Positions 1-5,815 of a stretch of DNA of 13,432 nt are shown here, piece by piece. This stretch comes from Dehalococcoidia bacterium. Lineage in GTDB: Bacteria > Chloroflexota > Dehalococcoidia > SAR202 > UBA11138. The notes under the pieces were generated by a model. That model made no database searches and was not told where the DNA came from. It worked only from the letters and a program-made list of their open reading frames with translations. Made by a program: the position numbers and the translations under genes. The stretch covers positions 1 through 13,432 of the forward strand of contig JAAXHY010000576.1 of assembly GCA_012270665.1 (NCBI GenBank), written 5' to 3'. Each line of letters begins with the position of its first letter. Position 1 is the stretch's first letter.

Positions 1-882
1 CTGGTGGGCGAGAGCGGGTGCGGGAAGACGACGACGGCAAGGTGCATTCTCAGGGCGATAGACCCGACAAGCGGCGAGATACTGTTCCGGTCGGAAGAGG
101 GTGGAACTGTGGATGTCGCGGCCGCGCCGCGGACGCAGCTGAGAAGCCTGCGCCAGGAAATGCAGATGATCTTCCAGGACCCGTTCTCGTCGCTCAATCC
201 GCGCATGACGCTGATGGACATAGTGGGCGAGCCGCTGGTGATAACCGGCGTCGCCAGGTCGGAGCGCGAGGACAGGGTAGCGGAGCTTCTGAGCATGGTC
301 GGCCTCAGACCGGAGTTCATGCGCAGGTTCCCCCACGCCTTCAGTGGCGGCCAGAGGCAGCGCATCGGCATAGCCAGGGCGCTCGCGCTCAACCCGCGCC
401 TGATCGTAGCGGACGAACCCGTTTCGGCACTGGACGTGTCGGTTCAGGCGCAGGTTCTCAACCTGATGATGGACCTTCAGAGCGAGTTGGGGCTGACGTA
501 CCTGTTCGTGGCGCACGACCTCAGCGTGGTCAAGCACATCAGCGACCGCATCGCGGTCATGTACGTCGGCAAACTGGTGGAGATGGCTCCGACAGACGCA
601 CTGTTCGACTCGCCCAAGCATCCGTACACGGCGGCGCTGCTATCGTCGGTGCCGGAGCCCGACCCACGCGTGCGCCGCGACCGAGTGGTACTCCAGGGAG
701 AGGTGGCCAATCCGGCCAATCCACCCAGCGGGTGCTATTTCAATCCCCGGTGCGAGTACGCGACGGACATATGTCGCAGTGAGACTCCACAGCTACGCGA
801 GATAGCGCCTAACCATTTCGCAAGCTGTCATCGCGCGGAGGAGCTGAATCTGGCGGGGGCGTTGGCGGCCACAACGGGCTGA
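1..882 (+). CDS. Oligopeptide/dipeptide ABC transporter ATP-binding protein (OppF/DppF type), 5' truncated
   Basis: Cytoplasmic ATPase subunit of a peptide/nickel-type ABC importer, which hydrolyses ATP to drive substrate uptake through membrane permease partners not present here. The window opens inside the Walker A loop (GESGCGKTT, codons 3-11), so roughly the first 40-50 residues are missing and the first codons (CTG GTG) are internal, not starts. Counting from the first codon, the Q-loop is FQDP (58-61), the ABC signature FSGGQRQR (114-121), Walker B LIVADEP (134-140) and the switch histidine is in VAHDLS (170-175). The oligo_HPY C-terminal extension follows (HPYTAALL from about 207), with four cysteines at 245, 251, 258 and 276 as is usual for OppD/OppF/DppF. 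It is probably the last gene of its operon, because the next gene is unrelated. Family assignment is secure; the transported substrate cannot be told from sequence. Confidence 0.95.
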   Translation: MVGESGCGKTTTARCILRAIDPTSGEILFRSEEGGTVDVAAAPRTQLRSLRQEMQMIFQDPFSSLNPRMTLMDIVGEPLVITGVARSEREDRVAELLSMVGLRPEFMRRFPHAFSGGQRQRIGIARALALNPRLIVADEPVSALDVSVQAQVLNLMMDLQSELGLTYLFVAHDLSVVKHISDRIAVMYVGKLVEMAPTDALFDSPKHPYTAALLSSVPEPDPRVRRDRVVLQGEVANPANPPSGCYFNPRCEYATDICRSETPQLREIAPNHFASCHRAEELNLAGALAATTG

Positions 883-928
883 AAACAGCTTTGAAACCGG
901 GCGAAGTGTCGGTTACAGTACGTCTATT

Positions 929-1222
929 ATGGTTGATTCTGAAAGATTCACGCGGTGGGATGTCACCGAGAATTTGCAGACCAAAGAGGATATGCGCCTG
1001 TATCTTGAGGCGTGCGCTGAAGAAGACCCGGGAGACGGCAGCCTGATTCGCGCCGCGCTGAACGACATTGCGCGGGCTCAGGGCACAATTCAATTGGCAG
1101 GTGAGGTGGGAATGACCCACGAGGGTCTTGACAGAGAGTTGTCCGAGAATGGCGATCCAACATTCGCCACGGTCATGCGAATTACCCGCGCGCTGGGTAT
1201 GCGATTGAAAATCAGCGCATAA
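929..1222 (+). CDS. HigA-like addiction module antidote protein, orphan
   Basis: A 97-residue protein of the putative addiction-module antidote family (HigA2-like, XRE/Cro helix-turn-helix). In this family an N-terminal segment neutralises a RelE/HigB-type toxin and the C-terminal HTH binds the operon operator. Visible family features are TKEDMRLYLEACAEEDPGD (18-36), DIARAQG (46-52) and the HTH LAGEVGMTHEGLDREL (56-71) followed by GDPTFATVMRITRALGMRL (75-93). The start is the only plausible in-frame ATG; no clear Shine-Dalgarno precedes it. In this family the toxin gene normally lies immediately upstream, but only 46 bases separate this gene from the ABC ATPase stop, and the downstream gene is a membrane protein. 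It is therefore either a solitary antitoxin or a repurposed regulator. Confidence 0.85.
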   Translation: MVDSERFTRWDVTENLQTKEDMRLYLEACAEEDPGDGSLIRAALNDIARAQGTIQLAGEVGMTHEGLDRELSENGDPTFATVMRITRALGMRLKISA

Positions 1223-1286
1223 GTGTTCATAGAGTCTCACCCAGCGCGAATATATCGAGCTATACACAGATTTTCAAAAGGGCCAG

Positions 1287-1961
1287 ATGCAGGACCAAAG
1301 CATTTCTCTAAGAGCTTATCCCCGCCTGGAGCCTCCGCCGCCAGATGAAGGGAGGCTGGCGCGGTACGGATACTTGGTAATCTGCCTGGCGATATACGGC
1401 GGGGCGCTGGGAGCGTCCTCGCTGTTAGTAAACTTCCTGTCCCGCACGAAGTACCCCGACATCCCGGAGCATATGACGCTTGCGCCGACGCTGCTCCTGT
1501 CAAGCGGCGCGTTCGTAGTATGCGCCATTCTTGGCGGGCTGATCGCTTATTGGTTCGGCCAAAGGGACGAGCCGCTGCGATACATCATCAAATGGCTGGT
1601 GATCGGTTTCGGTTTCGGGGTATTGTCTCCGATCATAACCGGCGGCACTCTGCCCCTGAGCCTGGTATTCATGGAGCTAGAGGCCGGAGTCCTGTCCATG
1701 GGCGAGGCGCCCGTTCGTCTATCCAACGCTTTGTTCCACGTACCTCGATTCGCGTTCACACAAGGCGTGTTCGGACTGTTCACCGGAATGCTCGCGGGCG
1801 CGCTGTTCGGCTTCGGGGCGCTGTTCATATCTTCCCTGCGCGAGTTTACGAGCGGGTCGCTCGCCAAGTACGGCCCTTACGTACTCGCAATCTTGCTCTC
1901 GATCATCTTCTACGCGATCTCTACTCTCGCGCCCGCGCCTACGCTGGCGAGATTCGGCTAA
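1287..1961 (+). CDS. Hypothetical integral membrane protein, five predicted transmembrane segments
   Basis: A 224-residue protein I do not recognise. Hydrophobic stretches at about 27-50, 66-89, 100-128, 156-183 and 195-215 indicate five transmembrane helices, rich in Gly and Ala, with a short Pro-rich hydrophilic N-terminus (LEPPPPDEGR, 14-23). There is no cleavable signal peptide. Charged loops (SRTKYPDIPEH at 52-62, GQRDEPLR at 91-98) separate the helices. The ATG is preceded by AAAGGG five bases away, a plausible ribosome binding site. It follows the HigA-like gene by 64 bases on the same strand and ends 3 bases before the convergent antitoxin-like gene, so the two 3' ends nearly touch. 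Nothing in the sequence points to a transporter or enzyme family; the role is unknown. Confidence 0.75.
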   Translation: MQDQSISLRAYPRLEPPPPDEGRLARYGYLVICLAIYGGALGASSLLVNFLSRTKYPDIPEHMTLAPTLLLSSGAFVVCAILGGLIAYWFGQRDEPLRYIIKWLVIGFGFGVLSPIITGGTLPLSLVFMELEAGVLSMGEAPVRLSNALFHVPRFAFTQGVFGLFTGMLAGALFGFGALFISSLREFTSGSLAKYGPYVLAILLSIIFYAISTLAPAPTLARFG

Positions 1962-1964
1962 CGC

Positions 1965-2186
1965 TCAGCGCTCATTCATTTCCTCGCGTGTCAATTTACG
2001 ATCTACACGCAACTTGCCCTGCAATTCGCGGATGACGTTCATGGCCTGTTCAGCCTGCCACTCACTCTGCGCATAGCTTTCAAGCCATGAACGAAATTGA
2101 GCGTTCAGAGTAGTCCGTTCTTGGGACGCTCGGCGCCGCGCCGCTTCAATCAGACTTTCGTCGGCGCTCAAAGTTATATTTTTCAT
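1965..2186 (-). CDS. Ribbon-helix-helix antitoxin-like protein (VapB type), orphan
   Basis: A 73-residue protein beginning MKNITLSADESLIEAARRRA, with a short beta strand, a helix, and RTTLNAQFRSWLESY (24-38). This is the layout of ribbon-helix-helix antitoxins such as VapB: the N-terminal strand dimerises and contacts DNA, and the charged C-terminal tail (VDRKLTREEMNER) would wrap the toxin. The start is well supported by AGGGGGAT seven bases upstream of the ATG. In vapBC operons the PIN-domain toxin follows the antitoxin directly, but here the next sequence in that direction is the convergent membrane protein, and no PIN domain (conserved Asp/Glu quartet) is encoded nearby. Alternatively it is a free-standing RHH transcription factor. 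Confidence 0.7.
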   Translation of the reverse strand: MKNITLSADESLIEAARRRASQERTTLNAQFRSWLESYAQSEWQAEQAMNVIRELQGKLRVDRKLTREEMNER

Positions 2187-2220
2187 TTCAATCCCCCTTC
2201 ACCATCCGGGCCTGCGGACT

Positions 2221-3453
2221 CTATTTTACACTATTTTCGTGGAGGTTGGACTGTTCCCTGGAGAGCGCCACAAGCGCGGCGCCAACGAAGAATGACGCGA
2301 TGATGGCGAAGAACGCGTACTGGTATGTGCCCGTGATGTCGAACCACAGTCCGACCAGTATGGGTCCCAGTCCTGAGAACAGGATCGCGACCGGGTTGCC
2401 GATGCCCCTGATTGCGCCGATGTGCTGTCTGCCGAAGTATTTCGCCCAGGTGAACTCGCCCAGCGGGATGGTGCCGCCGAAGCCGAAACCGTACATGAAG
2501 AACGCCGGGAACAGGATGAGGTACAGTCCAGTGGCGGTGGAGACGAGTATCAGGATAACGCCCATGGCGGAGATCATGAAGGCTGTCAGCACGAGCAGAC
2601 GAGGATGGACTCGCTGGAGTCCGTAGCCCCAGGCCGCTTTGGAGGCGAGGTTGCCCAGCCCGTTGACCGCGAGCGCGGAGGCGGCTATCGTTCTCGAAAA
2701 TCCCGCGTCGGTGAGGAAGGGGATGGCGTGGACCAGCACGGAGATGAGGGCTGCCATGTTGAAGGCGAATCCTAACAGAAGCAGCCAGAACGCTGACGCG
2801 CGAACCGCCTCTCGGCGGGTGAAGGAGTAAGTCTCAACCGTTCGCGCTGGCTGGCTAGGGATATAGGCAGATTCGTCCGAGTCGCCGTCGGGGAGAAGGC
2901 CGTAGTCCTCGGGAACGCGGCGCATTATGAACGCCACGGGTGCGACGATAACCAGGATGAACGCGCCCATAGCGGCGTAGCCCACCCGCCAGTCCCATGT
3001 ATCTACTATGAAGGTCATGGTGACCGGCGCGATGAGACTGGCCAGCGATACGCCTATCGAGCCCAACGCGAGCGCCCAGCCGCGCTTTCTGATGAACCAC
3101 TTGGTGATGGTGGGATTGATGACGGTCGAGCTAAAGAGGTTCCATCCGAGCAGTCCGGCGGCGGCATAGAGCGCGAGGAACATCCAGAGGTGGGACTGCC
3201 TGCTCAAACCCCAGAGGCAAGCGGCGGCGACCAAGGCCCCGGCCAGGATCAGAATGCGAGGGCCGTGTCTATCAACGATGACGCCGGCGTATATGCCGGA
3301 GAGTCCACCACCGACAGCGGCCAGCGAAGTACCGAGCGTGAACTGCCACACCTGCCATCCCAGGTCTTCGACGACCGGCTTGAGGAACACGCCCGCAGCG
3401 GCCTGGCTCGCTCCCATCCAAGCGAACAGGCATATGACCGCGCCGCCGACCAT
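2221..3453 (-). CDS. MFS transporter, monocarboxylate/oxalate:formate-antiporter-like
   Basis: An inner-membrane carrier of the major facilitator superfamily with twelve hydrophobic segments and a long central cytoplasmic loop (about 178-220). The amphipathic start GVFLKPVVEDLGW (21-33) and the loop 2-3 motif GVIVDRHGPR (57-66) fit the OFA/monocarboxylate-porter branch, whose members move small organic acids. The ATG used here lies inside the conserved opening 'GWWMV' of helix 1. Translation upstream is open to a stop at 3511-3513 and reads KPFHGWW, so the true start may be the CTG at 3484-3486, which would add 11 residues and overlap the heptamer repeat. It lies 71 bases downstream of the enolase-superfamily gene on the same strand, which suggests co-transcription and uptake (or export) of that enzyme's substrate. 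The substrate itself is not determinable. Confidence 0.9.
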   Translation of the reverse strand: MVGGAVICLFAWMGASQAAAGVFLKPVVEDLGWQVWQFTLGTSLAAVGGGLSGIYAGVIVDRHGPRILILAGALVAAACLWGLSRQSHLWMFLALYAAAGLLGWNLFSSTVINPTITKWFIRKRGWALALGSIGVSLASLIAPVTMTFIVDTWDWRVGYAAMGAFILVIVAPVAFIMRRVPEDYGLLPDGDSDESAYIPSQPARTVETYSFTRREAVRASAFWLLLLGFAFNMAALISVLVHAIPFLTDAGFSRTIAASALAVNGLGNLASKAAWGYGLQRVHPRLLVLTAFMISAMGVILILVSTATGLYLILFPAFFMYGFGFGGTIPLGEFTWAKYFGRQHIGAIRGIGNPVAILFSGLGPILVGLWFDITGTYQYAFFAIIASFFVGAALVALSREQSNLHENSVK

Positions 3454-3480
3454 CCACCAGCCGTGGAAGGGTTTCCAAGT

Positions 3481-3529
3481 CTTCAGTTCTCGGTCTTCGG
3501 TTCTCAGTTTTTAGTCTTTAGTTATTAGT
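3481..3529. repeat. Degenerate tandem heptamer tract, seven units
   Basis: Seven consecutive 7-base units in strict phase with plus-strand consensus YTTYRGT (examples CTTCAGT, TCTCGGT, TTTTAGT). Every unit ends in AGT or GGT. The tract fills the gap between the enolase-superfamily gene and the MFS gene, includes the enolase stop codon (3525-3527), and overlaps the possible CTG start of the MFS gene. Heptanucleotide tandem repeats of this general kind (STRR) are known from cyanobacteria; their function here is unknown. A second tract with the same consensus lies at 4810-4879. Confidence 0.8.
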
Positions 3530-4640
3530 CCAGAGTCGCTACGCGGTGGGCGTCTATCCGGTCCCAGTCGAGCTCGAATCCGAGGCCGGGGCCGGTGGGA
3601 GCTTCGAGTAGGCCGCGCTCGTTCAGCTCGATGTCCTGGACGAGGCCGAACTGATGGGCCTCGGTGGGCATCCAGTATTCGTAGTAGGCGCAGTTTTGGA
3701 CAGAGCAGATAACGTGGAGGTTGGCGATGTTGAGAAGCGAATTCCCGGCAGTACCAATCTCACAGTTGATCCCGAATCCCTCGGACATGGAGCAGAGTTT
3801 CTTGAGGCCAGTGATGCCCAGTTTTCGGGCCGTGCCGCGCACGAGTCTAACCGCATTCTGACGTATGTAGTGGTAGCCGGTTTGGAACTGGTTTTCGGGC
3901 TTGTCGCTCATGCAGATGGGGGTGATGAGACGCCTGCTCAGTTCGGCGATGTTGTCGTATTCGTGGGGCGGGATGGGGTCTTCGTACCAGTAGAAGCCGA
4001 GGTCGTCAACCGCGCTTCCGACGTCCAGGGCCTTGCGGAAGTCGTAGCCGTTGTTGGGGTCGAGCATGAGTTCCATGTCGTCGCCGACGATGTCCCTGAC
4101 TCCGGCCATCATCTCGAAGACGTCGGCGGCGCTCATGACGCCGGGATGTATCTTGTAAGCGCGGAAGCCGGCGGCGCGTATCTGGTGGGCTTCTCCGAAG
4201 TAGCCTTCGGGCGTTTCGTGACGCGGCGGATAGGTAGCGTAAACCTCGGTCTCGTCGCGGCTTGCGCCGAGCAGCTTATAGACTGGTACGCCGGCGGCCT
4301 TGCCAGCTATATCCCAGAGGGCGACGTCCACGGGCGCCCAGGCATTCATACCAAGCCCGCGCCGACCACTGAGAATGGGCAGACGGCTCCACAGCCGTTC
4401 ACGCTCGAACGGGTCGCGGCCAAGTATCTCAGGCTTGAGGACGTTGAGTATGGGACCGAACTGACCGTGTCCGCCGCCCCTGAAGTCGCCGACGAAGCAG
4501 TTGCCCTCGACGCCCTCGTCTGTCAGGATGCGCAGGACGCCCTGCTCGACGTCACCGAAGAAGCGGCCCAGGTCGGAGTCAAGACCGGTGTCGGGCAGAG
4601 TTCGCCGGACGACTTCTATCTTTACGTCGGTTATCTTCAA
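3525..4640 (-). CDS. Enolase-superfamily protein (mandelate racemase/muconate lactonizing type) lacking the usual His-Asp dyad
   Basis: A 371-residue cytoplasmic protein with an N-terminal capping domain (1-125) and a modified TIM barrel (about 130-350). Members abstract a proton alpha to a carboxylate using Mg2+. Visible residues are K163 and H165 (YKIH) on barrel strand 2, metal ligands D194 (LMLDPNNGY) and E220 (WYEDP), and a third ligand that is either D246 or E249 (MSDKPEN). At strand 6, where related sequences have R-G-D, this one has R268-G269-T270. At strand 7, where they have CEIH, it has C303-E304-I305-G306. The Asp and His of the catalytic dyad therefore appear to be absent, while E331 near the strand 8 region is present. 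Its TTG start aligns exactly with the ATG of the paralogue at 8560: 14 plus-strand bases (gtcggttatcttca) are identical at both starts. Upstream gene of a probable operon with the MFS carrier. The reaction is unknown; it may be a lysine-only epimerase/dehydratase or a pseudoenzyme. Confidence 0.9.
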   Translation of the reverse strand: MKITDVKIEVVRRTLPDTGLDSDLGRFFGDVEQGVLRILTDEGVEGNCFVGDFRGGGHGQFGPILNVLKPEILGRDPFERERLWSRLPILSGRRGLGMNAWAPVDVALWDIAGKAAGVPVYKLLGASRDETEVYATYPPRHETPEGYFGEAHQIRAAGFRAYKIHPGVMSAADVFEMMAGVRDIVGDDMELMLDPNNGYDFRKALDVGSAVDDLGFYWYEDPIPPHEYDNIAELSRRLITPICMSDKPENQFQTGYHYIRQNAVRLVRGTARKLGITGLKKLCSMSEGFGINCEIGTAGNSLLNIANLHVICSVQNCAYYEYWMPTEAHQFGLVQDIELNERGLLEAPTGPGLGFELDWDRIDAHRVATLD

Positions 4641-4745
4641 TTTTCGTTCCCGTTATTTACGTGGACTTATGTATCCGGCGCGCTTGCTGATGGCTGCGCA
4701 GGCGGTCTGCAAGTGGACTGCTGGTGGCTGTGCAGATGGTCTGGT

Positions 4746-4774
4746 ACCTGCATCTCACCTGCATAGACCTGTAT
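4746..4774 (+). repeat. Three ACCTGYAT direct repeats at 11- and 10-base spacing
   Basis: ACCTGCAT at 4746-4753, ACCTGCAT at 4757-4764 and ACCTGTAT at 4767-4774. The spacing puts the copies on one face of the helix, which fits an operator for the minus-strand enolase/MFS operon 105-135 bases away. Short and unproven; it could be chance. Confidence 0.35.
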
Positions 4775-4809
4775 CTTCCTGTTCCGGGGGTTTTTCCAGG
4801 ACCGCCAGA

Positions 4810-4879
4810 CTTTCGTTTATAAGTTCGGGTTTATGGTTGATAGTTATCAGCCTTTCGTTGTCAGTTTTCGGTTGACAGT
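4810..4879. repeat. Degenerate tandem heptamer tract, ten units
   Basis: Ten consecutive 7-base units without phase slippage, such as CTTTCGT (twice, at 4810 and 4852), TTATGGT, TGTCAGT, TTTCGGT and TGACAGT. Positions 5-7 are mostly AGT/GGT, matching the tract at 3481-3529 in period, orientation and consensus. It lies about 170 bases upstream of the minus-strand enolase-superfamily gene and about 280 bases before the restriction genes. Confidence 0.75.
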
Positions 4880-5066
4880 ATTTGGCTGGCACACAGGCAT
4901 TGTAGCAAAGTGTGGAAATGAGTGTGTAGCGGAATTGGGAATAGATTGTCTGAATCAGGACTTGCCGGATTGATCTCCAAAGGCGCGGATAATCGCAGCC
5001 GAATGCAGCATGGCCAGTGATGATGTCTAAGGAGACTCTGAAACGGGTGTGCGGATATGGCTGGTG

Positions 5067-5075
5067 TGGTATGAT
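5067..5075 (+). promoter_or_regulatory. Possible extended -10 promoter of the restriction-modification island
   Basis: TGGTATGAT is an extended -10 element (TGN plus TATGAT, five of six matches to TATAAT). No convincing -35 is present, as is allowed for extended -10 promoters. Transcription would begin near 5082, leaving a leader of about 75 bases before the endonuclease start at 5157. Weak evidence from one short motif. Confidence 0.3.
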
Positions 5076-5156
5076 TTTGTTCCAGACGGGTAGTTCGCTG
5101 ATGTTGAGGTATGGTTCCGATACTGATAGAGCCTCTGGATATATAGGGTTTCATGT

Positions 5157-5492
5157 ATGCTACCTGATCTAACCATTGAATTATTGTCGCGCGAAGCCAG
5201 AATGTTCGCGGATATCGAGTCGTCCCACTCAGAACCAAGTTTATACGGAGTCACGGACGGCAAGGCGATAGGAACTTACTTCGAGCGCAAATTTCAAGCG
5301 TATCTCAAAGAACGATACACCTTTGAAGAGGGCAGTTCCGCACGAGGCATTGATTTCCCTAGTCTTGGAGTGGATATCAAGGTAACAAGTGTCACACAAC
5401 CGCAATCATCATCACCGTACAGAAACGCGCGCCAGAAGATATATGGGCTCGGATACTCTCTCCTGATATTCGTGTACGAAAAAAAGAGATGA
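5157..5492 (+). CDS. Type II restriction endonuclease, N-terminal part (frameshifted), PD-(D/E)XK fold
   Basis: The first 111 residues of a small restriction endonuclease, the DNA-cutting partner of the methyltransferase downstream. The nuclease core is visible: E43 in GTYFERKF, then D66 in RGIDFPSLG and D73-x-K75 in VDIKVTS, a DxK variant of the PD-(D/E)XK site. ARQKIYGLGYSLLIFVYEK (92-109, approximately) follows, typical of this family. The ATG has AGGG eight bases upstream (5145-5148) and is the only ATG after the in-frame stop at 5127. The frame ends at TGA 5490-5492 just after a run of seven As (5479-5485). Removing one A would join it to the frame at 5503-5811 and give one 217-residue protein. 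As written, the enzyme is broken after its active-site region. The break may be a true mutation, phase variation, or a sequencing/assembly error in the homopolymer. Confidence 0.8.
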   Translation: MLPDLTIELLSREARMFADIESSHSEPSLYGVTDGKAIGTYFERKFQAYLKERYTFEEGSSARGIDFPSLGVDIKVTSVTQPQSSSPYRNARQKIYGLGYSLLIFVYEKKR

Positions 5493-5502
5493 CGCCGATT
5501 CA

Positions 5503-5811
5503 ATGACTGGCTCGCTCGATATCCTTCACTCGGTCCTAGTGGACTCGGACAGGACAGCCGATTATCAGACGACATCAGGTATTCATCGAATCACTGAAAA
5601 CGACGGAAACCTGGATGACATTTTCGCCTTTCTCCAGGAAAGAAGGATCCCAGTAGACGAATCGGAGTGTATGCGGATAGCTGAGGATATTCTTGCCAAC
5701 CCGCCCAAGATTGGATACCTAACCATCTCGAACGCTTTGCAGTGGAGACTTCAGTATCGGAGAGTTATCAAACAGGCTGGAGTTGTGCAGGGGGTACACC
5801 GAATTCGATAG
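5503..5811 (+). CDS. Type II restriction endonuclease, C-terminal part (frameshifted)
   Basis: Continuation of the endonuclease in the +1 frame. Reading this frame back from ATG 5503 gives ...RDDADS then MTGSLDILH, so the coding sequence clearly begins upstream at the A7 run and the ATG is internal to the original gene. Recognisable family stretches are RTADYQTTSGI, ENDGNLDDIFAFL and a C-terminal ISNALQWRLQYRRVI. It ends 4 bases before the preferred methyltransferase start, so the two genes form a tightly packed operon. It contains none of the metal-binding residues, which lie in the N-terminal half, and would be inactive alone. Whether the two halves could act as separately translated chains is unknown; I favour a single frameshifted gene. 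Confidence 0.75.
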   Translation: MTGSLDILHSVLVDSDRTADYQTTSGIHRITENDGNLDDIFAFLQERRIPVDESECMRIAEDILANPPKIGYLTISNALQWRLQYRRVIKQAGVVQGVHRIR

Positions 5812-5815
5812 TCCT

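Larger units (their letters stand above)
4641..5156. other. 516-base divergent intergenic region
   Basis: Separates the enolase-superfamily gene (-) from the restriction-modification island (+). No frame in it reads like a protein: short open frames on both strands have random-looking composition. It holds three spaced ACCTGYAT copies (4746-4774), the heptamer tract (4810-4879), and a possible extended -10 element for the restriction genes (5067-5075). A TACAAT hexamer on the minus strand near 4900 could be a -10 for the enolase operon, but I see no matching -35. Confidence 0.6.

Noticed and set aside
18..782. Plus-strand 254-codon frame overlapping the ABC ATPase
   Set aside because: Out-of-frame shadow; the frame starting at base 1 has all ABC motifs in order.
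3654..4766. Long plus-strand open frame of 370 codons opposite the enolase-superfamily gene
   Set aside because: It is the antisense of a well-supported coding region in GC-rich DNA; its translation shows no domain and simply mirrors codon bias of the real gene.
4861..5263. Minus-strand frames of 125 and 78 codons in the intergenic region before the restriction genes
   Set aside because: Composition is random-looking, with no start context, domain or hydrophobic pattern, and they overlap the endonuclease start antisense.
5480..5506. Programmed -1 frameshifting in the endonuclease at the slippery heptamer A AAA AAG
   Set aside because: The heptamer is in the correct phase for -1 slippage, but a -1 shift meets a TGA at 5504-5506. 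The required shift is +1 or -2, so dnaX-type frameshifting cannot restore the protein. Transcriptional slippage on seven As remains possible but weak.
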